Assembly: GCA_043747685.1 (NCBI GenBank)
Contig: JAYTOR010000162.1
Coordinates: 1-8,259 of the forward strand
Direction of reading: 5' to 3'
DNA: 8,259 nucleotides
Source: JANXUF01 sp043747685
GTDB lineage: Bacteria > Actinomycetota > Acidimicrobiia > Acidimicrobiales > Ilumatobacteraceae
The notes under the pieces were generated by a model. The model saw only the letters and a list, made by a program, of their open reading frames with translations. It was not told the DNA's origin and searched no databases. Shown piece after piece: positions 1-6,400 of the stretch. The translations under genes and the position numbers were made by a program. How positions within the stretch are numbered: position 1 is the first letter of the stretch; each line of letters opens with the position of its first letter.

Positions 1-2478
1 CATGCGGGGAACAACGACACGCTCGCCGACATCGCCACACGGCAACACGCCGACGAGTGCGCCGGTCTGCTGGTCGACGATCGTTCCCGCTGCGTAGAAG
101 TCGAGACCCACCAGATCGGGGATCGTCATCGGCGGGAGTGACGTGACCTGTTCATCTGCAGCCGCCGTGAACGATAAAACGACCTGAGGCGTCGCCTGCG
201 TCGTGGCATCGCACACCGCAGTGCTCGCCGGCTCTCCGTGCGTGTGGCCGTACAGTGCAGCCGACACCGTGACCACTCGCCCGGCGGTCTGCCAGTGTCT
301 GGTCCAGACGGACTCGACGACCGTATCGCCGGCACCCGCCGCCGGCGACGACAGTTGCGTCGCCGCTTCCGGGCGAACGATCGGGTTCGTGAAGACGAAG
401 AGCAGATCGACACCGCTGCCGTCGACGACGAGCTGCTGGCATCCGACCGCCTCGACGATCGCCGTCGCCCACGGCGGCAGTGCTGTCTCGCAGATGTCGT
501 ACGTTCCAGCGGCGACCGCGACCGATGCGGTCGTGCCGTCCGCCTGCGTCGTCAACACACCGGCATGCTGATGGTCAGCGACGCGGGTGGCGCTGAAGGC
601 GAACCCACTCATGTCCTGCGGCTCCGCGGTCGCGTCGGAGAGCACCTTGTGGATTCGTAACGAAGCCGTCACTGGAGCGTCGGTCACTACGAAGGTGGTC
701 GGATCGGTGGCGTCGGTCGAGTAGGTATACGGCGATTCACCGACGATCTGATCACCTTCGATCCGCTGCAGGCCGACTGGCGCTGTCGTTTCGCGCACGG
801 AGTACGGGACGGGATGCAGAGCTGTGTCGATCGGTCCGAAGACGGAGGTTCCAGCGGCATCCGTCGTTGCCTCACCGACCACTGCTCCCGCCGCGTCGTC
901 GAGTTGGAACGTCGCTCCGGTCACCGCGATCGTCGGATCGGAGGACCGCTTGCGCACATTGACGAACACCGGCTGATCGAGCTCGAAGTCGAGCGTCGCC
1001 GACACCGAACGCACTGTGCCACTGGCGAAACCGGCATCCTGGCCGATCGGTGACGCCCACATCTCCGGCTCCCAGTCGGCGATCGCACCGGATGCGAACG
1101 AGAACGTGTCATGGCCTGGATGCTCGATCGTCACCGCGAATGAGGCGAAGCCGTCGTCACACGTCCATCCGGCCGGGATGTCGGGACATGACGAGTCACG
1201 TACCGCCAGGATCGACGCTCCGTTGCTCGACGTCGGCGCTGGTGCCCGCACGAGCCCGATGCCGTTGTCGGTGTTCCACGTCGCACCTGGTCTGGCAACG
1301 CCGTAGACACCGCCATCCGGGATCGGTTGCCGCGGAACGCTGCCGGCATTCTTCGGCGCACACTCCACCGTGACGGCATGCAGGCCTGACGGACCACAAC
1401 CACCGACGTAGACGCGTATCGTCGCCGTCGCCCCGACGGTCGTTGGAACGACGTCGCCCTGCCACTGCAACGTCGCCTGGTACGGACCCCATCGCGCCGA
1501 CCGCATCGCCTGGTGGGCAAGAAGTTCGCCAACGGTCTGGATCCGTGCGATCTGCTCGGCGGTCGCTCCGACGGCGTTGCCGAAATTCGGCCCCGGAACG
1601 AAGTCGGCGACGGGAAGCCCGAATGGCAGCGTCGACCGCACAGCGGTCGCACCCGTCCTTACGCTCGCTGGGCTGAGAAGGTGATAGGCGTAGACCACCG
1701 CCGCGTTGCGGAGGTCGGCGTCTGCTCCGAAGAGGTCGAGACCGAGCGCCTGATCGACGGCGATCGGTGCGCTTGCCGGCGGCACTCCGCCTGCCAGGTA
1801 GTTGGTCAGCAGCCAGTTGATCGCCGGACCGGTGAACTCCGGTCCGAGATCGGTCTGGGCGGCGGCGACCGGACGACAATTGCTGTTCCCGCCATGTCCC
1901 CACGGGCTACCGGCGTTGCTACCGAGGTAGGGATACGGCACCTGCACATAGCCGTAGTCAGGACAGACCCCGTCTGCGGCAGTCGTCGAAATGCCGAGAC
2001 GGTCGGCCGGCAACGTCATGGCAGCGGCGCCGGGACCCGAGTTCCATTCGCGGCCGTGCACGACGTCGTCGTACGCGCCGCCGTCCCAATACCGATGGCC
2101 CTCGACATCAGCGACGTCTGACGCAACCTCCAGTGAGATGATCGGGTATTCGCTGAGACTCGGATAGAAACCGGGACCGGACGAGCACGACGGGAGGCCG
2201 TCACTGCCGCAATGCATTGCCAGGAGGGAACCATCTGCGGCGAGGGTGAAGTCCGGATTGTCGACGCCCGGATTGAAGCGGCCGGGAACGATCGCTTCGG
2301 CGTTGGCATCCTGTGCGGCGACCGTCGCCGATGTCGAGGCCGAACCAACGAGCGCCATCGTCATCACGAGTAGCGCTGTGGTGCGACGTCGGAGGCTCGT
2401 GCGGCTGTTTTGAGCGCCGGTGCGGCGGTGTTGAGCGCCGGTGCGGCGGTGTTGAGCGCCGGTGTCGTGCTGTTTCAT
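1..2478 (-). CDS. Secreted multidomain surface protein with Cna-B/SpaA-like isopeptide domains (3' end beyond left edge)
   Basis: Translating the minus strand from the ATG at 2478 gives 826 codons with no stop before base 1, so the C-terminus and any cell-wall anchor lie outside the window. Residues 1-32 are basic and hold three TGAQHRR-type repeats; 35-45 form a hydrophobic core and V-A-A at 53-55 is a plausible signal-peptidase site. Residues 56 to about 495 are Gly/Pro/Asp-rich with several cysteines, and I do not recognise them. About 500-605 and 607-702 are Cna-B/SpaA-like (prealbumin-fold) domains, shown by the spacing of Lys510, Glu563 (in VRETTAP) and Asp600, then Lys611, Glu664 (in ICETALP) and Asn698 (in FTNP). 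Residues about 716-826 resemble an extracellular domain common in actinobacterial surface proteins, starting AGDTVVES and containing Cys756 and Cys814. The start overlaps the regulator's stop (ATGA). Likely a surface or adhesin-like protein; ligand unknown. Confidence 0.86.
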   Translation of the reverse strand, partial: MKQHDTGAQHRRTGAQHRRTGAQNSRTSLRRRTTALLVMTMALVGSASTSATVAAQDANAEAIVPGRFNPGVDNPDFTLAADGSLLAMHCGSDGLPSCSSGPGFYPSLSEYPIISLEVASDVADVEGHRYWDGGAYDDVVHGREWNSGPGAAAMTLPADRLGISTTAADGVCPDYGYVQVPYPYLGSNAGSPWGHGGNSNCRPVAAAQTDLGPEFTGPAINWLLTNYLAGGVPPASAPIAVDQALGLDLFGADADLRNAAVVYAYHLLSPASVRTGATAVRSTLPFGLPVADFVPGPNFGNAVGATAEQIARIQTVGELLAHQAMRSARWGPYQATLQWQGDVVPTTVGATATIRVYVGGCGPSGLHAVTVECAPKNAGSVPRQPIPDGGVYGVARPGATWNTDNGIGLVRAPAPTSSNGASILAVRDSSCPDIPAGWTCDDGFASFAVTIEHPGHDTFSFASGAIADWEPEMWASPIGQDAGFASGTVRSVSATLDFELDQPVFVNVRKRSSDPTIAVTGATFQLDDAAGAVVGEATTDAAGTSVFGPIDTALHPVPYSVRETTAPVGLQRIEGDQIVGESPYTYSTDATDPTTFVVTDAPVTASLRIHKVLSDATAEPQDMSGFAFSATRVADHQHAGVLTTQADGTTASVAVAAGTYDICETALPPWATAIVEAVGCQQLVVDGSGVDLLFVFTNPIVRPEAATQLSSPAAGAGDTVVESVWTRHWQTAGRVVTVSAALYGHTHGEPASTAVCDATTQATPQVVLSFTAAADEQVTSLPPMTIPDLVGLDFYAAGTIVDQQTGALVGVLPCGDVGERVVVPRM
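2401..2463 (-). repeat. 21-bp tandem repeat, three copies, coding TGAQHRR
   Basis: Three consecutive 21-base units occupy exactly 63 bases. On the plus strand the core tgagcgccgg recurs at 2411, 2432 and 2453. Units encode TGAQHRR, TGAQHRR and TGAQNSR at residues 6-26 of the surface protein. The first two translated units are nearly identical in DNA and the third has diverged, which suggests recent slippage or duplication. Each unit is a multiple of three, so copy-number change would keep the frame and only lengthen or shorten the basic region before the signal core. Confidence 0.9.
2475..2478 (-). promoter_or_regulatory. ATGA stop/start overlap (translational coupling site)
   Basis: Read on the minus strand, bases 2478 to 2475 are ATGA. 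The ATG opens the surface protein and the TGA closes the regulator in another frame. Upstream there is only a weak purine-rich stretch (ggaattgg) and no clear Shine-Dalgarno, which fits reinitiation by the ribosome that has just finished the regulator. Confidence 0.75.
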
Positions 2479-3200
2479 GCGGCCAATTCCAATTCCAGTT
2501 CCAGTTCGAGTTCGCGGAGACGGGCGACGATGCCGACTCTGCGATTCAAGACGGTGCGGGTGGTGACGCCCAGATCGTCGGCGATGCGGTTGATCGCGTG
2601 GCCGCTGACGAGACCGGCGGCGAGGCGCAGATCGCCCTCGGCAAGACCTCGGCGTCTGGCCTCGGCGAGCACGCCCACGACCATCTCGAAGGAAGAGACT
2701 GGCTCGTTCATCGAGCGGCCAGACGAGTCGGCCGATGGCAGCGCCATCGAATCGGTGTGGCATACCTGTTCCGTCGAGGATCGCAGGCGGCGGTCGCGAA
2801 CGAAGGCGGCGTACTCGGCATCACGCACGACGTTGGAGGCGATGCGCCTCGGACGGCGGGCGATCGGGTACTCGCAGATCACGATCCAGGCGCAGGCGAC
2901 CGACTCGTTGAAGGCCGTCAGACGATCCGGTTCCCATGAGCCACCGCGCCGCTTGGCGACGTTGACGAGTCCCGGAAGTACCCGCTGCAATACCACCCTG
3001 GCAGCGAGTTCGTCGCCCGGCGCACAGGCGATGAGGCTCGCCAACAAGAGGTCGCCGACGTCCTGAGAGATCGTACGATCCCGTCCGAGATAGCCGAGCA
3101 GCTCGCTCGCCGATGCATACGGCGGTACGGCTGGCAGTTGCCAGCGAGGCAGTGCCGCCGTAACGACGCCACTGGCATCGATGCGAGCCCACTCCTCCAT
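2475..3200 (-). CDS. Sigma-factor-like helix-turn-helix regulator
   Basis: With the ATG at 3200 the product is 241 residues. Residues about 46-85 form an amphipathic helical segment (DLLLASLI...LQRVLPGLVNVAKRR) reminiscent of sigma-70 region 2. A conserved-looking RRPRRIASNVV lies at 115-125. A C-terminal helix-turn-helix of sigma region 4 or LuxR style covers about 199-224 (HAINRIADDLGVTTRTVLNRRV). The protein ends in five Glu-Leu repeats. I recall similar uncharacterised actinobacterial proteins with the RRPRRIA motif; no specific family name is claimed. The frame is open up to a GTG at 3356, and the residues just before Met1 (RLAKPL) could belong to the protein, so a start at a GTG near 3254 is possible; no good Shine-Dalgarno decides. 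Its TGA overlaps the ATG of the surface protein, implying one operon, and it diverges from the ATPase gene. It may regulate both. Confidence 0.82.
   Translation of the reverse strand: MEEWARIDASGVVTAALPRWQLPAVPPYASASELLGYLGRDRTISQDVGDLLLASLIACAPGDELAARVVLQRVLPGLVNVAKRRGGSWEPDRLTAFNESVACAWIVICEYPIARRPRRIASNVVRDAEYAAFVRDRRLRSSTEQVCHTDSMALPSADSSGRSMNEPVSSFEMVVGVLAEARRRGLAEGDLRLAAGLVSGHAINRIADDLGVTTRTVLNRRVGIVARLRELELELELELAA
2484..2513 (-). repeat. Hexanucleotide repeat coding (Glu-Leu)5 at the regulator C-terminus
   Basis: Five consecutive six-base units sit on the plus strand (caattc, caattc, cagttc, cagttc, gagttc), read on the minus strand as five Glu-Leu pairs just before the final Ala-Ala. 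The units differ only at one or two positions, as expected for slippage followed by point change. The alternating acidic/hydrophobic tail extends the helix after the helix-turn-helix. Confidence 0.88.
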
Positions 3201-3480
3201 CAACGGCTTCGCCAACCTCGAGGCTGTGGTGTGGCTGCATCCGTGAGCACACACGGACGTGCGGTGGATCAGGTTCGAGCAGGTGGGAAAGCTGGGCGAT
3301 GTCATGACGATCATCGTCCGCATCGTCCTCACTCCGCCGCTCACCGACCGACTCACCCGGTCGAAGCAACTCGACTCACCGCTGACCCGGCGAACTCCGG
3401 TGAGCGGTGAGCGGCGTGCTGCGCGCTGTTTGTCAGTTCGAGGTTTCCGATTCGGCCGTCATCGTGCACACATCGCCTCC
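3201..3480. promoter_or_regulatory. Divergent intergenic region between regulator and secretion ATPase
   Basis: With the preferred starts (regulator ATG 3200, ATPase GTG 3481) these bases are non-coding and must hold promoters for both directions. Formal reading frames run through it from both sides, but the peptides they give look like translated non-coding DNA. A ttgtca at 3430-3435 resembles a -35 box, without a convincing -10 at the right distance. A 6-bp inverted repeat (tccgtg 3240-3245, cacgga 3252-3257) and a cluster of RCTCACC-type motifs are present. No promoter can be fixed by eye. Confidence 0.5.
3339..3412. promoter_or_regulatory. Cluster of RCTCACC/GGTGAGC motifs, candidate operators
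   Basis: The seven-base motif RCTCACC occurs at 3339-3345 (gctcacc), 3351-3357 (actcacc) and 3374-3380 (actcacc), with a one-mismatch copy gctgacc at 3381-3387. On the opposite strand it occurs as ggtgagc at 3399-3405 and 3406-3412. Larger elements built from it are a 10-bp inverted repeat (ccgctcaccg 3337-3346 and cggtgagcgg 3398-3407), a 9-bp inverted repeat (3375-3383 with 3403-3411) and a 9-bp direct repeat cgactcacc (3349-3357 and 3372-3380). The location in the divergent region suggests binding sites for a regulator, possibly the adjacent one; this is inference. Confidence 0.45.
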
Positions 3481-6400
3481 GTGCATCAACAACCTCCACC
3501 CGCCCAACCGTTGCCACAGGTCTGCTTTCGTCTGCAGGAGTCGAGCGGCGCGGAACGTATCGTCACCCTCGCCGGCGCAACGTCACGTGATCAGGTCCAG
3601 ATGGTGACGTCGGTGGTTGGAAATGGGTCGGCCGACGGCGAGTTGCTGGTCGACGGAACGGTCACTCCAGCAGACACCCTGCTGATCCACAGCGGTCTAC
3701 GCCACGGCTCACTGGTGGAGGTGAGAACGACGACACCCTCTCCCCGTGAGGCGCACATGCAACATCCCCAGCGTGTCTCGAAGCCAGTGCTGCTGACCTG
3801 GGTTTCGGGTCCGGATACCGCCAAGAAGATGAGCTTGCAGGCCGGACGTTGGATCGTCGGGCGAGCTGCGACTGCCGACATCCGGGCCGACGACACTCAG
3901 TTGGCGATCCATCAGGGCATCCTCACGGTGGACTACGACGCCAGGGTGACCTACTGCGATATCGGCGTCGGCAGGCCGGCGATGATGAATGGCGAGCTCC
4001 TCACCGACGTCGTAGTGGTCGCTCCGGGCGACTGGGTGACCGTCGGCTCAAGTGCCTTCACCGTCAGCCCGGTGAGCATTATCTCGCCTCTGACCAGCGG
4101 CAGTGAGTTCTCACCGGATGCTGGACGTGCTCAGATGAGCCAGTTGCTCGGCGCTCATCCGTGGCTAAACGTCGTGCACCGTCCACCGCGACAACTGGCT
4201 GACACGACCGTCGAACCCGTCGAACCCGTCGAACTGCCGGCCATCGACGGGTCGAATCGCAGCCTGGCCTCAGGTGTCGGCATCGCCTCGGCGATCACGA
4301 CACTCTGCGGGGGAATCGTCATGGCCCTGGTCCTGCACCAGTTGATGCTGCTGGTGATGGTGGGTGTCGGTGCCACCATTGCCCTCGTCACTGCGTGCGT
4401 GCGCGCCGTGAGGCGACGGCGGGGCCGGGGACGCAGCCGCCGACGAACCGCCGTGGAATTGGACCGTTTCGCAACGTCACTCGGCAGGCACCGCGAGCTG
4501 ACAGAGGCGGCGGAACGGGCAACCGGCATCGATGTACTACGGGTCGCCGGACGGTTGTGCGGCGACACCCACCTCTGGGAAGTTCGTCGGGGTGACCACG
4601 ACGCCTTCACCGTCGAACTCGGCATCGGCGACCGCCGCTATCACCCGCGTTTCGGCGAAGGCGACACATCACCGCAGCAGGTCGCGGACCTCATCGCCGC
4701 CGATTCGACATTGCGATCGGTGCCGATCCGTATGACGCTGTCCGCCGGGTCGGTGGTCGGCGTATGCGGTGATCGGCATGCTGCCGTGTCGATCGTCCGC
4801 TCGTTGATCTGCCAGTTGGCCGTCAGCTCCGGCCCTGCCGACTGGCTGCTCGTCGCCCTTCCCACTCGGGACGCGTCCTGGGAGTGGACCAAGTGGCTGC
4901 CTCACTTCTGCCACGAGCTGCATCACGAAGACGACCTCCCCGGCATCTGTGAAACCGCAGCCGCTGCCGGCAGGCGGGTCGTCGTCATCACCGATCGATC
5001 CGCACATCTGTCGACGCGGACGACGTCGCTGCGGCGGGCGATGAATGCAGCAACGGCGGACCTCAGCGTGATCACCCTCGCCGAAGACGCCTCTGGTCTG
5101 TCCTCACTGTGTAGCGGTGTCGTCCATGCGAACATCGACGGCTCGGGGACGTGGCAGCCGCTCGGTGCGGCGCACGCTGTGCTGCAACGATTCCGTCTGA
5201 TCGGGATGTCGGCGGCGTCGGCCGGTACGTGTGCCGCCGGGCTCGGACGGTTCACCGATCCCGAACTTCACGATGTCAACGGTGGCCGTCTCGGCACTAT
5301 CGATCTGCTCGAGCTGCTCGGAACGAGGGCGGCATCGGCTGCGGCGATCGCCGAGAACTGGTCGCGCAGCAACGACATCTCTCCGCTGGCGGTCATCGGC
5401 CAGTCGTCGAGCGGGGCCATCGAGATCGATCTCGAACGAGACGGACCGCACGGTCTGATCGCCGGGACGACGGGAGCCGGCAAGAGCGAACTGCTGCGAA
5501 CGATCATCCTCGCGCTGTGCGTCAGTTCACCGCCAGAGCAGCTGTCGTTCGTTCTGATCGACTACAAGGGCGGGGCCGCCTTCGATGGATGCGGTGCACT
5601 GCCGCACGTCGTCGGGATGGTCACCGACCTCGACGAACATCTTGCGGCCAGGGTGCTTCGCAGCCTCGACGCCGAGATCCGCCGGCGTGAACACGTGCTT
5701 CGCGATCTGGGCGCTGCCGACCTCGGAACCTACCGATCGGCGCGGAGCCGGCTAAGTCGCGTCTCGGTCGAAGCCGTTAAGCGAAACCCTCGTGTCAGTC
5801 GCCTCGTGATCGTGGTCGACGAATTCGCGGCGATGGCGAGCGAACTGCCAGGATTCCTGACATCGCTGGTGAGCGTCGCCCAACGCGGCCGCAGCCTCGG
5901 GATGCACCTGCTGCTTGCCACGCAGCGACCGGCCGGCGTCGTCAACGACGACATTCGGGCGAACACGAATATGCGCATCGCTCTGCGGGTGCACGACAGC
6001 TCCGACTCGACCGACGTGATCGGCGACCCGCTCGCTTCGACGCTGCCCCGGCGGAGTCCTGGGCGCGCCGTCATCCGCCTCGGGGTCGATGAGTTGGAGA
6101 CGTTTCAGGCAGCACGGTGCACCGGCCAGGCCCCGATGTCGCAGCAGTCCGGTCTGCGGATCATCGCATCCGGCTTGCACGCCGAACCAGATGCCGACCG
6201 AGACGGAGACCGCGACGGCGACAGCGACAGCGAACTGTGCGGAAACGACAACTGTCACCACCACCATGGCGATCTGCGGAGTCTCGATGTCCTGGTACAA
6301 AGGATCCGGTCGGCAGATGTAGATCGGGGCGTCGAAGCACCGCATCGCCCGTGGCTCGACCCGCTGCCGGAACTGCTTCCGCGCCGGCGGTTGGCGGGCG

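Larger units (their letters stand above)
2314..2478 (-). other. N-terminal signal peptide of the surface protein, with long repeated basic n-region
   Basis: Residues 1-55 of the surface protein form a signal sequence. The n-region is unusually long, about 32 residues, and rich in Arg and His because of the TGAQHRR repeats. The core TALLVMTMALVG is short and followed by a Ser/Thr/Ala-rich stretch ending V-A-A before Gln56. A triple Arg (30-32) precedes the core, but the Tat consensus S/T-R-R-x-F-L-K is not matched, so Sec export is the simpler reading. The only in-frame starts further downstream (GTG, ATG, ATG at residues 38, 39 and 41) would cut into the core, which supports the ATG at 2478. 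Confidence 0.65.

Noticed and set aside
1196..1903. A 235-codon minus-strand reading frame inside the surface protein gene
   Set aside because: It lies in another frame of the same strand; the 826-codon frame from 2478 carries recognisable domains, and this one is Arg-rich low-complexity translation typical of shadows in GC-rich DNA.
1513..2121. A 202-codon plus-strand reading frame opposite the surface protein
   Set aside because: Antisense to a well-supported gene, with no recognisable domain or ribosome site.
2373..2390. Twin-arginine (Tat) signal in the surface protein, from the Arg30-Arg32 run
   Set aside because: The residues after the arginines (T-T-A-L-L) do not fit the Tat consensus; the arginines can simply be the basic n-region of a Sec signal.
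2401..2513. CRISPR-like array suggested by the regular repeats
   Set aside because: Units are directly adjacent with no spacers and are in-frame coding repeats.
2313..3066. Two overlapping plus-strand frames (from 2313 and 2410) opposite the regulator
   Set aside because: Their runs (GGVERRC, QFQFQF, SAGAAVL, SSSS) are mirror translations of the tandem repeats; the minus-strand frame has a proper helix-turn-helix.
2821..3369. A 182-codon minus-strand frame overlapping the regulator
   Set aside because: Shifted frame of the same strand without motifs; the regulator frame explains the region.
3430..3454. A ttgtca -35-like box before the ATPase gene
   Set aside because: No TANNNT-like -10 at a suitable distance, so it is not called as a promoter.
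3259..3480. N-terminal extension of the ATPase from the GTG at 3259
   Set aside because: The 74 extra residues lack any fold or motif, overlap the operator-like repeat cluster and precede the natural start of the ubiquitin-like fold. It cannot be fully excluded without transcript or peptide data.
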